From: Helicobacter_J cappadocius
Lineage (GTDB): Bacteria > Campylobacterota > Campylobacteria > Campylobacterales > Helicobacteraceae
Length of the DNA stretch: 64,000 nt
Assembly: GCF_030686155.1 (NCBI RefSeq)
Contig: NZ_JAUPEV010000001.1
Span: forward strand, 62,001-126,000
Reading direction: 5' to 3'
Part shown: positions 1 through 8,834 of the stretch, piece after piece
How the letters are laid out: the number at the start of each line of letters is the position of its first letter
How positions within the stretch are numbered: position 1 is the stretch's first letter
Position numbers and translations under genes: made by a program
The notes under the pieces: model-generated
The model's database searches: none
Seen by the model: only the letters and a program-made list of their open reading frames with translations
What the model was told of the DNA's origin: nothing

Positions 1-1316
1 TGAACAATCAAATTAGCCCAAAAAATACTTTGCAAATCATCGAATGGCAGAAATTTGACCAAGAGGATATAAAAAGTAAAATTGATGGTGAAAACATTGA
101 AGCAAAAGCAGAGAGAATCTTCAATGAGCTTAGAGATTTTGCTTCCTATGAAAATAACCGTTTTTTTCTCGCAATAGATAAAAGAGGCAAAGCCCTCAGG
201 GCTCAAAATTATGTTGGGCTTATCCAGACTAAAAGCGGCTTTTGTTTAGAGATTTTGCCCAAGATTTATGATGAGGATTTATCAAAAATAGAGTCAGAAA
301 AAGTAAAAAAGCTTGAAACAACAAAAAACCTCCTTGTTGAAATGTTGAAAACACTCAAAAATTTTCCTGCCAAAACTTCCAATCTTTCAAATCTAAGCAC
401 TTCAAAAACCTCGCTTTTGGAAATCTTTATTCAGATGTTTTTGAGCGAACTCACAGCACTTATAAAAAAAGGTATCAAGTCAAACTACCACTCTATAGAA
501 AAAAATCGCTTTTATCTAAAAGGCAAACTTCTATTCTCGCAAAACATCAAGCACAATCTCGCCCATCAAGAGAGATTTTATACTCGTGCTGATGAATACA
601 CTCCAGATATCCCGCAAAATCGGCTGATAAAAAGCACACTAGAGTTATTCTCAAAAATGCCCCTAAGCTTAAAAACTCAAGGTCTTTTGCGGGAATGCCG
701 TTTTGTCTTTGATGATATGCCTATTAGCAAAAATATTGATAAGGATTTCAGCTCTTGTCATAGCGATAGATCACTCAAGCATTACGAAAATATTCTCCTT
801 TGGTGTAAGGTGTTTTTGAAAAGAGAGAATTTCACTCCCTATGCTGGAAATAGTGAGGCTATGGCACTTTTGTTTGACATGAATCATCTTTTTGAATCTT
901 ATATTGCCTATCATTTCAAGCGATATTCTCATGGATGGAATATTCGTATTCAGGACAGAGGAAAATATTTACTACAAAACAATCAAAAGAATTTTTGTGC
1001 CTTGTGTCCAGATATTGTAGCAACAAAAGGAGAAGCAGAAACTATTATTTTAGATACCAAATGGAAAAAGATAAGTAAGCAAACAGACATTTCAGCATCT
1101 GATGTCTATCAGATGTGGGCGTATGTGAGTAAATATAAAAGCAATAAAGTGATTCTAATTTATCCTAAAGTGGGCGATTTTCAAGGAGAAAAAGAATTTA
1201 CTTTCAAACCAGAAAATTCACAAAACATTTGTTTAGAGATTATTTTTGTTGATTTGCCTTTGGAAAACGAGAAAACCAAAATCGAAGAATTTTTTAAACG
1301 CTTTAAAAACACCTAA
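1..1316 (+). CDS. mcrC: McrC-like subunit of a McrBC-type 5-methylcytosine restriction system (left end cut)
   Basis: McrC is the nuclease partner of the GTP-driven translocase McrB; together they cut DNA carrying modified cytosine. Counting from the TTG at 30, the C-terminal half shows a PD-(D/E)xK-type nuclease core: CPD with Asp328, then LDTKWK with Asp342 and Lys344. The frame stays open leftwards to base 3, and the first two bases (TG) would complete an ATG if the preceding base is A. That start would form an ATGA overlap with an upstream stop, as expected for a preceding mcrB. I therefore favour a start one base outside the window over the internal TTG. mcrB itself is not visible, so whether the system is intact is unknown. 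The family call is firm in the C-terminal half; the N-terminal half is divergent. Confidence 0.82.
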   Translation, partial: NNQISPKNTLQIIEWQKFDQEDIKSKIDGENIEAKAERIFNELRDFASYENNRFFLAIDKRGKALRAQNYVGLIQTKSGFCLEILPKIYDEDLSKIESEKVKKLETTKNLLVEMLKTLKNFPAKTSNLSNLSTSKTSLLEIFIQMFLSELTALIKKGIKSNYHSIEKNRFYLKGKLLFSQNIKHNLAHQERFYTRADEYTPDIPQNRLIKSTLELFSKMPLSLKTQGLLRECRFVFDDMPISKNIDKDFSSCHSDRSLKHYENILLWCKVFLKRENFTPYAGNSEAMALLFDMNHLFESYIAYHFKRYSHGWNIRIQDRGKYLLQNNQKNFCALCPDIVATKGEAETIILDTKWKKISKQTDISASDVYQMWAYVSKYKSNKVILIYPKVGDFQGEKEFTFKPENSQNICLEIIFVDLPLENEKTKIEEFFKRFKNT

Positions 1317-1323
1317 TATTAGG
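1312..1323. repeat. 12-bp palindrome overlapping the mcrC stop codon
   Basis: CCTAATATTAGG is a perfect palindrome that includes the TAA stop. No T run follows, so it is not a convincing intrinsic terminator, and no function is assigned. Confidence 0.35.
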
Positions 1324-1371
1324 CAAAAACTCTAAAAAATTGAATAAATTTGCCATATCAATCAAATATGA

Positions 1372-1377
1372 TATAAT
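1372..1377 (+). promoter_or_regulatory. Probable sigma-70 -10 box for the dus gene
   Basis: TATAAT lies 27 bp before the ATG at 1405, preceded by TGA. Housekeeping promoters in Helicobacter depend mainly on the -10 element and lack a conserved -35, so this is a reasonable candidate. Confidence 0.55.
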
Positions 1378-1404
1378 CTTATACATAATGACAAGAAGGT
1401 AGTA

Positions 1405-2394
1405 ATGGTAAAGATAGATTTTCAAAATTTATTGATGTTAGCACCTTTGGCAGGTTACACGGACTTGCCCTTTCGATCTGTGGTGAAGAAATTTGGCGTG
1501 GATATCACAGTAAGTGAGATGATAAGCTCTCATGCCCTTGCATACTCGAGTGCAAAAACAAAGAAAATGATCGAAAAATCCCCCTTAGAAAATCCTTATT
1601 CTGTGCAATTAGCAGGATCAAAAGAAGAAATCCTCAAAGAAGCCGTGCAGGTTTTAAATGATGTGCAAGGAATCGATATCATTGATTTTAATTGTGGTTG
1701 TCCTGCTCCAAAAGTTGCCAATCATGGAAATGGGAGTGGATTATTAAAAGAACTCCCTCATCTAGTAAAAATGCTCAATATTATCAAAGATAATACCAAT
1801 AAACCCTATACAAGTGTGAAGGTTAGACTTGGATTTGATAAAAAAATCCCTTTAGAAATAGCAAACGCACTCATAGATGCCCCTGTAGATTTTATAGTTG
1901 TGCATGGTAGAACGCGTAGCGATGGCTATAAAAAAGACAAGATAGATTATGAGAGTATTGCTCAAATGAAGAAAATCTTAAAAGTCCCAGTCATTGCAAA
2001 TGGGGAAGTTACAAGTCTTCAAAAGGCAAAAGAGGTGCTGAAAATAACAGGAGCAAATGGCTTGATGATAGGTCGTGCAGCTTTGAGTTCACCATGGATA
2101 TTTTGGCAGATTAAAAATAATACTGATGAACTTCCTCCTGTGATAAAAAAAGAACTTGTACTTGAACATTTTGATAGAATGGTCGATTTCTATGGAGATA
2201 GAGGTGTGGTGATGTTTCGTAAAAATCTCCACGCTTATGCTAAAGGGCATAGCGGGGCGAGCGAGTTTCGCACAAAGGTAAATTCAATGACTTGTGCAAA
2301 ACAGATGCGTGAAGGGATTGATGAGTTTTTTGATAATGGCATTATCAGGGGTGATTTACCTGTGATTGTAGAGCTAAATAAAAAAAGCGTATAA
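1405..2394 (+). CDS. dus: tRNA-dihydrouridine synthase, DusB-like
   Basis: FMN-dependent reductase that converts uridine to dihydrouridine in the tRNA D-loop, using NADPH. The N-terminus reads LAPLAGYTDLPFR, the classic flavin-binding start of the family. NCGCPAPKV carries the likely catalytic Cys99. VHGRTR and the later VIANGEV and LMIGRAALSSPW segments complete the TIM-barrel phosphate and FMN sites. At 329 residues it has the usual family length. AAGG at 1395-1398 precedes the ATG at a good distance. It probably starts a short transcript with the outer membrane protein gene 13 bp downstream. Which Dus subclass it belongs to cannot be settled by eye. Confidence 0.93.
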   Translation: MVKIDFQNLLMLAPLAGYTDLPFRSVVKKFGVDITVSEMISSHALAYSSAKTKKMIEKSPLENPYSVQLAGSKEEILKEAVQVLNDVQGIDIIDFNCGCPAPKVANHGNGSGLLKELPHLVKMLNIIKDNTNKPYTSVKVRLGFDKKIPLEIANALIDAPVDFIVVHGRTRSDGYKKDKIDYESIAQMKKILKVPVIANGEVTSLQKAKEVLKITGANGLMIGRAALSSPWIFWQIKNNTDELPPVIKKELVLEHFDRMVDFYGDRGVVMFRKNLHAYAKGHSGASEFRTKVNSMTCAKQMREGIDEFFDNGIIRGDLPVIVELNKKSV

Positions 2395-2407
2395 AAGGAA
2401 AAATGAA

Positions 2408-3286
2408 GTGTTAAGATATTTACTCCCATTTTTGTTGATTTTACCTCTTTTTGCGATAGAAAATAACTTATTCACAGGTTTTGGAGTCGGAGAAGGAACG
2501 CATTATCAAACTGATTTTTGGCAACAAACCACTAAAGATAATAGCACTTGTCCTGATGGTCTGTGTATAGGGAATAAAACAACTGGAAGTTATGCCGGTC
2601 ATCAAGGCAACACTTTTTTTGCGATGATTGGAGATGAAGCTTTTTTTGATAAGTTTAAAATCACAGGTTTGCGTTTTTATGGAAGTATGGAATATGCAAA
2701 TGTTTCTTTGGGTAGTTTAGATAGTTCGAGCGTAACAGATACTCCTGCTAGAGACAAATCTTTTACTACTTGCACGAATTGTCCCCCTGTTTTTGCTCCA
2801 CCTAAGACAATGACTACTGGAGTGGTTAAAATGAAAAATGTTTCTACTCCTCAAACAAATCTCTTTGATAACGGAGTTTGGATTAGCTATGCTCTCAATC
2901 TTGATTTTTTTATCAACCTTCCGATCGACTCTTTGGTGCAGCTATTTTGGAAAAAAATGCCGTTTTTTAAAGTTGGCGTGTATGCGGGGGGCGGTGTAGA
3001 ATATGCTACTTTGAGGAGTAATTCTTGGAATAACGAAGAAGTAGGAGTGAATGGAAATCCTTATTTTGCATCTGGAAGTGGATTTTTTGCCAATCTTGGA
3101 GGATCTGTTTATTTAGGTAGGCACAATCGCATCAATATAGGAGTAAAAATTCCATATTATGGTCTGAATTCTCAAAATTGGTATGATTACGGAGATACAG
3201 ATCCGTGGAAACAGCAACTTTTGAGGCAAAATTTTGATATTTCTAAGGGCAAGGAGTGGCGTGTGAGCTATGTTTATTTATTCTAG
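2408..3286 (+). CDS. Helicobacter-type outer membrane beta-barrel protein
   Basis: A 292-residue protein with a clear signal peptide (MLRYLLPFLLILPLFA). Alternating polar and aromatic segments follow, and the chain ends in a terminal Phe (WRVSYVYLF), the sorting signal of outer membrane barrels. Two closely spaced Cys pairs (TCPDGLC and TTCTNC) probably form small disulfide loops, a feature of Helicobacter outer membrane proteins. The start is GTG at 2408, preceded by AAAAGGAA. An ATG at 2403 runs into a stop after three codons and cannot be the start. It follows dus by 13 bp. No repeat tract is seen in it, so it appears constitutively in frame. Ligand or adhesin role unknown. Confidence 0.85.
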   Translation: MLRYLLPFLLILPLFAIENNLFTGFGVGEGTHYQTDFWQQTTKDNSTCPDGLCIGNKTTGSYAGHQGNTFFAMIGDEAFFDKFKITGLRFYGSMEYANVSLGSLDSSSVTDTPARDKSFTTCTNCPPVFAPPKTMTTGVVKMKNVSTPQTNLFDNGVWISYALNLDFFINLPIDSLVQLFWKKMPFFKVGVYAGGGVEYATLRSNSWNNEEVGVNGNPYFASGSGFFANLGGSVYLGRHNRINIGVKIPYYGLNSQNWYDYGDTDPWKQQLLRQNFDISKGKEWRVSYVYLF

Positions 3287-4596
3287 CTTTCATCTTCTTT
3301 GGTGTCATATTCAATAGAACGATCGGTGTTTTGAATTGTTTTGATTCTGTCGATGATATTCCCTCTGCCAATTTTTAAGGTTTTGTTCGCTATTTCATAT
3401 CTGTTTTGAAGTGTTTCAATACCCTTGCCAATATCATCCATGTGTTTGCAAAAAGTCATCATCTTATTATTGAGTAAATCGAGTTTGGAGATGATATTGT
3501 GGTAGTTTTTGTCAATTTGTTCATTTTTCCAGAGGTTATTAATCGTCATCAATATAGACATCAATGTGCTAGGAGAGGTGATAACGACTCTGAGATTATA
3601 GGCCTTGTTGAATAAATCCGGATCTGCTCTCATTGCTTCTATAAAAGCTCCTTCAATGGGGATAAACATAATTGTAAAATCAGGGCTTTTGCCTTGAGTT
3701 AAGAGATGATATTTTTTGCTTCCAAGCTCAGCGAAATGTGTATTAATATTGTTTAGAAGATTTTTTGTATATTTTGCAATATCTTCTTTTGTTTCTGAAG
3801 CTATTAATTCATCATAGGCTATAAGGTTGAGTTTTGCATCTATGATAATCACTCTATCATCTGGGAGATTTAGGACAATATCAGGTTGGTAATGTTTTCC
3901 TGAATCTTCATCTTTAAAATTGGATTGTTTGTAATAATGCACACCTTGTATCAAACCATTTTTTTCTAGCAAAGATTCTAAAATCATCTCTCCCCAATTT
4001 CCTCTAGTTTTGCTCTCTCCTTTGAGTGCTTTAGTGAGATTAGAAGCTTCTTGTGAGATGGTTTCATTCATTTCTTTTAAGAGTTTGATTTCTGTTAAAA
4101 GCCCCATTCTTTCTTTTGTTTGTTCGGTTTTTAGCATTTCAAAGGCTTCTTTGAAATCTTTAATATCTTTTTGAAGAGGTTCTAGAGTTTTGGTTTGAGA
4201 ATGATTAAAGGCTAGGGTTTTATTTTCCAGAACTTTTTGAGTGAGGTTTTCAAATTCTAACTTTAGATCTTTTTTGATTTTTTCAGTATTGTTTATATCT
4301 GATTTTAAAGCATTTATTTTTTCTTCCTCATCAGCTAGACGTTTTTCATAGTATTGTTTTTGTGTATCATTTTGATGACTTAGGTTTTCTATAGTGTTTT
4401 GAAGTTTTTCTTGCTCATTTGCTAAGGTTTTTTCATAGTATGTTTTTTGTAGATCAAGCTCTGTAGTGAGGTTGGAAATCTTGATTTTGAATTCGTTTAT
4501 TTGCGGTGAAATCGAGCGAGATTTTATATGATAAAGCCATAGAAATATCAGAGTAGATGTAAGAATAAGAGATAAAATGACAAAAAAAGCCAACAT
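3283..4596 (-). CDS. rmuC: DNA recombination protein RmuC family
   Basis: RmuC proteins are putative nucleases that limit rearrangement between inverted repeats. This one has an N-terminal membrane helix (residues about 1-22), then a long coiled coil to about residue 180, rich in Lys, Glu and Gln. The RmuC domain follows with TRGNWGEMILESLLE, YQPDIVLNLPD and VIIDAKLNL. The D...DAK arrangement resembles a PD-(D/E)xK nuclease core, in line with published ideas on the family. Length 437 is normal. Its stop overlaps the end of the convergent outer membrane protein gene by 4 bp. The small gene upstream on the same strand (4643-4993) could be co-transcribed. Confidence 0.9.
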   Translation of the reverse strand: MLAFFVILSLILTSTLIFLWLYHIKSRSISPQINEFKIKISNLTTELDLQKTYYEKTLANEQEKLQNTIENLSHQNDTQKQYYEKRLADEEEKINALKSDINNTEKIKKDLKLEFENLTQKVLENKTLAFNHSQTKTLEPLQKDIKDFKEAFEMLKTEQTKERMGLLTEIKLLKEMNETISQEASNLTKALKGESKTRGNWGEMILESLLEKNGLIQGVHYYKQSNFKDEDSGKHYQPDIVLNLPDDRVIIIDAKLNLIAYDELIASETKEDIAKYTKNLLNNINTHFAELGSKKYHLLTQGKSPDFTIMFIPIEGAFIEAMRADPDLFNKAYNLRVVITSPSTLMSILMTINNLWKNEQIDKNYHNIISKLDLLNNKMMTFCKHMDDIGKGIETLQNRYEIANKTLKIGRGNIIDRIKTIQNTDRSIEYDTKEDES

Positions 4597-4642
4597 GCAT
4601 ATCCTTGCAAAATTATATTCTCGAATTATAGAATAAAGGAGC

Positions 4643-4993
4643 TTATTTCGGCACTATTTTTTGTTTTTTCTTCTTATTTTCTAATGGTAAGGTTTTTTCA
4701 AATTCTATAAAATCAAATACTCTGTTTTTGATAGGTTTTTTTTGTTCTTGTGTCTCATCATAGCTTTTCATTTTGTCTAAAAGCTTTTGCATTACAGTTT
4801 TTGTAGTTTTTTCATTTTTGCCGCTATAACATAAGATGGATTCAAGGGTTGTAATATCTACAGGATTTTCATCATTTTCTGGATAATCTCGCAAAAAAAT
4901 CTTATTCTGTATCCGATAAATACTTGTTCTACTTTGAGTTGTTTTATATTTTTTTCCACTTTGTAAAATAAATAAAGTTTCTATTTTTTTCAT
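4643..4993 (-). CDS. Conserved-looking hypothetical protein, lysine-rich
   Basis: A 116-residue soluble protein that I do not recognise. It begins with a compact stretch MKKIETLFILQSGKKYKTT and ends in a very basic tail (ENKKKKQKIVPK). No signal peptide, membrane helix or known motif is visible; the tail could bind nucleic acid. The start is supported by AAGGGA just before ATG. Codon use matches the neighbours and there is no conflicting gene, so it is probably real. It lies 46 bp upstream of rmuC on the same strand, hinting at shared transcription but not at function. Confidence 0.6.
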   Translation of the reverse strand: MKKIETLFILQSGKKYKTTQSRTSIYRIQNKIFLRDYPENDENPVDITTLESILCYSGKNEKTTKTVMQKLLDKMKSYDETQEQKKPIKNRVFDFIEFEKTLPLENKKKKQKIVPK

Positions 4994-5104
4994 TCATTCC
5001 CTTAATGAATTTTTGTGTTTATTTTAATTTTTTATTGTTTAAAATTTATTTAAAAATATAGATTTGGGACAAATATTTTGCTAGATTTCTCGGGACACTA
5101 AAAT

Positions 5105-6268
5105 CTAAATAGTGCGAGAACTTTTAAGTGTAATCAGAAATGCAGGTAGAGCAAAAAGACCTGCAAATATTGGGTTGAGGATAATTCCTAGATGGGCAAA
5201 AATAATTCCCCCAATAAATGAAGCAAGGGCGATTCCAACATTGAACGCACCTTCATTTAAGCTGATAGAACTATCCATAAAGCTCGGAGTATATTTTTGA
5301 GCACTTATCATTGCTAGGGTTTTTAGAGGGGATATTCCAGCAAATCCAAAAAATCCCATCAAGCATAGATTGATAATAACAAATATCTGAGAGTACGCAC
5401 TCAAGCTAACAAGAGAATAAACAATAACCTGTCCAAATAAAATTATTCTTAGGGCCATAATTGCACCTTTAGAATCAGTTATTTTCCCACCTACTAGATT
5501 TCCAATTACAGCACAGATGCCATATAAAAGTAAAATAATCCCGATGGATTTTTTTTCAAAACCACTGACATTTAAGAGTAAATCAGCCACATATGTATAG
5601 AGTACAAATCCAGCTCCACAAGTGCAAATGGTGATAAAATAGCATTTGAGCAAAGGAGGAACTTTTAGAGCCAAATAAAGATTTTTTATATTTGTTTGAG
5701 AGCTCTGTAGGTGATTGGGCATAATTAAAAAAACAGCACTAAAAGCAATGCTAGTAAGAATAAAAATCAGTAAAAATACAGCCTTAAAACCAAAAGCTTG
5801 ACCTACAAAAGTTCCCAGAGGTACGCCTGTAACTAAAGCGATCGTAAGCCCTGAAACCATCACGGCTATAGCTTGGCTTTGTTTCCCTTCTTTTGCAACT
5901 TTGACTGCCGCAATCGTGGCAATAACAAAAAATACTCCGTGCATAAATCCCGCAATCAATCTAGCAAACAAACTCAAATAAAAACTATCACTAATCCCAA
6001 TAATCAGATTTGCAATAGCGAAAATTCCTAAATTGATGAGGAGTTGATTTTTGCGATTAAGTGAGCTTAGAGGAATCGTGAGAAGAGGTGCACCAATCAC
6101 CACTCCTACGGCATAAAGAGTTACAAGCCAACCTGCTTGAGGCTGTGTGATATTGAAATGATTAGCAATATCAGGGAGTATACCTGCGACGATAAATTCT
6201 GTAACACCCATACAAAAGGAACTTAGAGCTAAAGCTAAAATTGCTTTATTGGAAGAATCGAATTTCAT
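5105..6268 (-). CDS. MFS efflux transporter, DHA1 (AraJ/YdhP-like)
   Basis: A twelve-helix major facilitator transporter, probably a proton-driven exporter of small molecules. The opening ALALSSFCMGVTEFIVAGILPDIA and the nearby AGWLVTLYAVGVVIGAPLL are typical of the AraJ/YdhP/YdeA branch of DHA1 drug and sugar exporters. LARLIAGFMHGVFFVIAT matches motif B/C regions. The frame extends upstream to an ATG at 6325, but that one lacks a ribosome site. The ATG at 6268 has GGATAAC before it and begins MKFDSSNKA, so I use it. It stands alone between a small unknown gene and the divergent surA-like gene. Substrate unknown. Confidence 0.85.
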   Translation of the reverse strand: MKFDSSNKAILALALSSFCMGVTEFIVAGILPDIANHFNITQPQAGWLVTLYAVGVVIGAPLLTIPLSSLNRKNQLLINLGIFAIANLIIGISDSFYLSLFARLIAGFMHGVFFVIATIAAVKVAKEGKQSQAIAVMVSGLTIALVTGVPLGTFVGQAFGFKAVFLLIFILTSIAFSAVFLIMPNHLQSSQTNIKNLYLALKVPPLLKCYFITICTCGAGFVLYTYVADLLLNVSGFEKKSIGIILLLYGICAVIGNLVGGKITDSKGAIMALRIILFGQVIVYSLVSLSAYSQIFVIINLCLMGFFGFAGISPLKTLAMISAQKYTPSFMDSSISLNEGAFNVGIALASFIGGIIFAHLGIILNPIFAGLFALPAFLITLKSSRTI

Positions 6269-6384
6269 TATTTTGTTATCCAGATGATGAACTTGAGTTT
6301 TGAATTCTATCTTAAAAATACACATTCTAAATTAAAAATAGTTTTTTAATGTTAAAATAGCCGTATTATAAAAAAAGGAATATA

Positions 6385-7290
6385 TTGAAAAAGATTTTTT
6401 TGATTTTCTCTCTTGTGTATTGTATTTCGGGTCTATTTGCTGAAGATTCTCAAGAGAGTGCAAAACCGACTACAAAGGCACAAAAAATACAATCAAAACC
6501 TTCTGCAGGAAATATTATAGGGGGGATTGCTATCACGGTAAATGGAGATCCCATAACTCTTTATGAGATAGCACAGACTCAAAAAAAACTAAAAGTTGAT
6601 AAACAAAAAGCCATTGATGTATTGATCGCTGATAGGATAAAAACTCAAGAAATCAAACGTCTTAACATTAATGTAGATGATGCTAGAGTTGAAGCTGAAA
6701 TCAAAAATATCGCTAAGCGAAATGGAATGGATTATGATACTTTTATTGCTACATTAATGAAGCAAGGTGTTAATTATGGAAAATATAAAGATGAATTAAA
6801 AGAACAGATACAAACCCAAGAGCTTTTAAGAAGCGTTTTACTCTCAAATGTGAATACCGCTGGTGAAACTCAAATGCGTGATTATTACAACAAACATCAA
6901 GAAGAATTTAGTATTCCAAAAGAAGTGGAAACAATTCGCTATGTGTCCAAAGATCCTGAGGCATTGAAAAAAGCAATTCAAAATCCTATGATGAAGATTA
7001 CAGGTGTAGATAGCGGGGAAGAAAAAATTTCTTTAGAATCCTTAAATCCTCAAATAGCTCAAGTTTTTATTCAGACTAAAAACAAGGATTTTACCCCCAT
7101 ACTTAATGCAGGAGAAGGCAGTTATGTATCATTTTTTATCAAAGACAAAGTAGGGACAGTTCAAGTGCCTTTTGCACAAGCTAAAAACTTTATCGCACAA
7201 AAACTTGTAGAGGGTAATCAAGATAGAATTTTGGATGAATATTTTGAAAAAATACGAGTGAAGGCAAAAATCAACATTATAAGAGAATGA
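6385..7290 (+). CDS. Periplasmic SurA-like chaperone/peptidyl-prolyl isomerase family protein
   Basis: The protein carries an N-terminal signal peptide (MKKIFLIFSLVYCISGLFA) and a SurA/PpiC N-terminal domain (AITVNGDPITLYEIAQTQKKL). A helical segment and a divergent parvulin-like C-terminal part follow. Proteins of this type escort outer membrane proteins through the periplasm. At 301 residues it has room for at most one parvulin domain, against two in E. coli SurA. The parvulin signature is weak, so it may be chaperone only. It starts with TTG after AAAGGAATATA. The next gene begins 1 bp after its stop, so the two are co-expressed. It corresponds by position to HP0659 in H. pylori as I recall that genome. 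Confidence 0.75.
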   Translation: MKKIFLIFSLVYCISGLFAEDSQESAKPTTKAQKIQSKPSAGNIIGGIAITVNGDPITLYEIAQTQKKLKVDKQKAIDVLIADRIKTQEIKRLNINVDDARVEAEIKNIAKRNGMDYDTFIATLMKQGVNYGKYKDELKEQIQTQELLRSVLLSNVNTAGETQMRDYYNKHQEEFSIPKEVETIRYVSKDPEALKKAIQNPMMKITGVDSGEEKISLESLNPQIAQVFIQTKNKDFTPILNAGEGSYVSFFIKDKVGTVQVPFAQAKNFIAQKLVEGNQDRILDEYFEKIRVKAKINIIRE

Positions 7291-7291
7291 A

Positions 7292-8404
7292 TTGAAAGAC
7301 ATCGCTTTTATTTATAGGGACCCACTTTTTGGGATCACGATTTTAATCGCTATAATCGCTATTGTCGCATTAGCTGATTATAGTCGCAATCGTAATCGTT
7401 CAAAGAAACGTTCACAATCCCTGATAAATCTTGCAAAATCTTACGAATATAGCGGACTTAATGATGGGGTAATGGAGTTTTTATCTTTAGCAAACAACCC
7501 AATCCCCACTTTGATGTTTTTAGCACAGACTTATGCTAAAAGTGGCGATAATGAACAAGCAATCAAAATTTATTTGAGTATGCTAGAAAAAACACCTGAA
7601 TCAAAAGATAAGATACCAATTTTGGAGGCTTTAGGAGCCACTTACTTTAATGCAGGTTTTTTGCAGAGAGCAAAAAATATATTTATTGAAATACTCAAAA
7701 GTTATCCCAGAAATTCTAATGCACTTTCTTATTTGATGCGTACTTATGAAAGTATGGGGGAATACAAAAAAGCATTAGAGGTTCTTGATTGTCTTGATGA
7801 AGTCGAGTTTGGATCTAGCGATAAAGATCATTTTGGGGATAAAAATAGCCAATATCTCACAAGTTTGGAAATCTCGGAAAATAAGGTTATTTTAGATAGT
7901 AAAAACTACCTGTATTTAATGATGCTTATTAATGATAATTTTCTTTCTTTGGCACAAAAACAGTATCAAATCGATTTATTATTTGCAAAAGCACCTTCTT
8001 TGCAAAAAATGATACTTTCATATATGAAAACTTATAATCTGCCAATGTTTTGGAATTATATTATCAGGCTTGATTGTGTGGATAATTTTGTGGATTTACT
8101 ATGGAGTTTTTCCAAAGATGATATTCCTATGAATATACTTAAAGATTCTCAGCAAGTTTTAGATGTATATCGGGCAAAAGGGTATGTTGATGACAAAAAA
8201 CAATGCGAGATTTTCGAGCTTGAACTCCTAAGACTCTCTCACTATAATACTCACTTAAAAGCCGGAATAGATTTTGAGTATCGCTGTCATAGTTGTAAAA
8301 GTATCTTTCCTTTTGATTCTTATCGTTGTCCATCTTGTTCAGAGCTAGGAATGATGGACTTGATTTTAAAACCACGTAAGATGAAAAATAATGAAATCAG
8401 TTAA
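7292..8404 (+). CDS. Membrane-anchored TPR protein with C-terminal metal-binding ribbon (LapB/YciM-like architecture)
   Basis: Three parts can be seen. A membrane helix lies near residues 9-28 (PLFGITILIAIIAIVALADY), followed by several TPR-like helical pairs over about residues 40-320. The C-terminus has a four-Cys ribbon, CHSCK...CPSCSELG (rubredoxin-like). That order is the layout of E. coli LapB/YciM, which links LPS synthesis to LpxC turnover by FtsH. At 370 residues it is close to LapB in length. Start TTG at 7292. Its 3' end overlaps rnhA by 14 bp and it follows the SurA-like gene by 1 bp. An LPS role is an inference from architecture only; the family match is not proven here. Confidence 0.65.
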   Translation: MKDIAFIYRDPLFGITILIAIIAIVALADYSRNRNRSKKRSQSLINLAKSYEYSGLNDGVMEFLSLANNPIPTLMFLAQTYAKSGDNEQAIKIYLSMLEKTPESKDKIPILEALGATYFNAGFLQRAKNIFIEILKSYPRNSNALSYLMRTYESMGEYKKALEVLDCLDEVEFGSSDKDHFGDKNSQYLTSLEISENKVILDSKNYLYLMMLINDNFLSLAQKQYQIDLLFAKAPSLQKMILSYMKTYNLPMFWNYIIRLDCVDNFVDLLWSFSKDDIPMNILKDSQQVLDVYRAKGYVDDKKQCEIFELELLRLSHYNTHLKAGIDFEYRCHSCKSIFPFDSYRCPSCSELGMMDLILKPRKMKNNEIS

Positions 8405-8834
8405 GCTTTTTTGTGATGGTTCTTCTCTTGGAAATCCCGGATATGGTGGGTATTGTGGAATATTGCAATATGCAGATAAAGAAAAAATAATAGCAGGAGG
8501 AGAGGAAAATAGCACCAATAATCAAATGGAATTAAAAGCGGTTATAGAATCACTAAAATGCTTAAAAGAACCCTGTAATGTTGAACTTTATAGTGACTCA
8601 AAATATGTTTGTGATGGTATCAGTTCCTGGTTAGATGGTTGGGTAAAAAAAGATTTTGATAAAATTAAAAATCCAGATTTATGGAGAGAGTATGTTAGGG
8701 TTTCTAGATGCCATCATATCAAAACGATTTGGGTAAAGGGTCATAATGGACATATCGAGAATGAGCGATGTGATAAGATTGCTAAAGAGTGGGCTTTAAA
8801 ATACAAAAAGGTATCAAATGGACAAAATGACTGA
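8391..8834 (+). CDS. rnhA: Ribonuclease HI
   Basis: Degrades the RNA strand of RNA-DNA hybrids, for example R-loops and Okazaki primers. The full catalytic set is visible: Asp9 in FCDGSSLGNPG, Glu47 in NNQMELKA, Asp69 in YSDSKYV, His118 in VKGHNGH and Asp128 in NERCDKIA. Length 147 residues is normal. It overlaps the TPR gene upstream by 14 bp and rnc downstream by 17 bp, so the two ribonucleases are translated from one message. The neighbour order matches H. pylori. Confidence 0.97.
   Translation: MKSVKLFCDGSSLGNPGYGGYCGILQYADKEKIIAGGEENSTNNQMELKAVIESLKCLKEPCNVELYSDSKYVCDGISSWLDGWVKKDFDKIKNPDLWREYVRVSRCHHIKTIWVKGHNGHIENERCDKIAKEWALKYKKVSNGQND

Noticed and set aside
1312..1323. Palindrome at the mcrC stop as a terminator
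   Set aside because: The stem is only 6 bp and no T run follows.
5082..5107. TAGATTT/AAATCTA repeat near the MFS gene end as a terminator
   Set aside because: The stem is short and AT-only with a long loop, and there is no T run on the minus strand.
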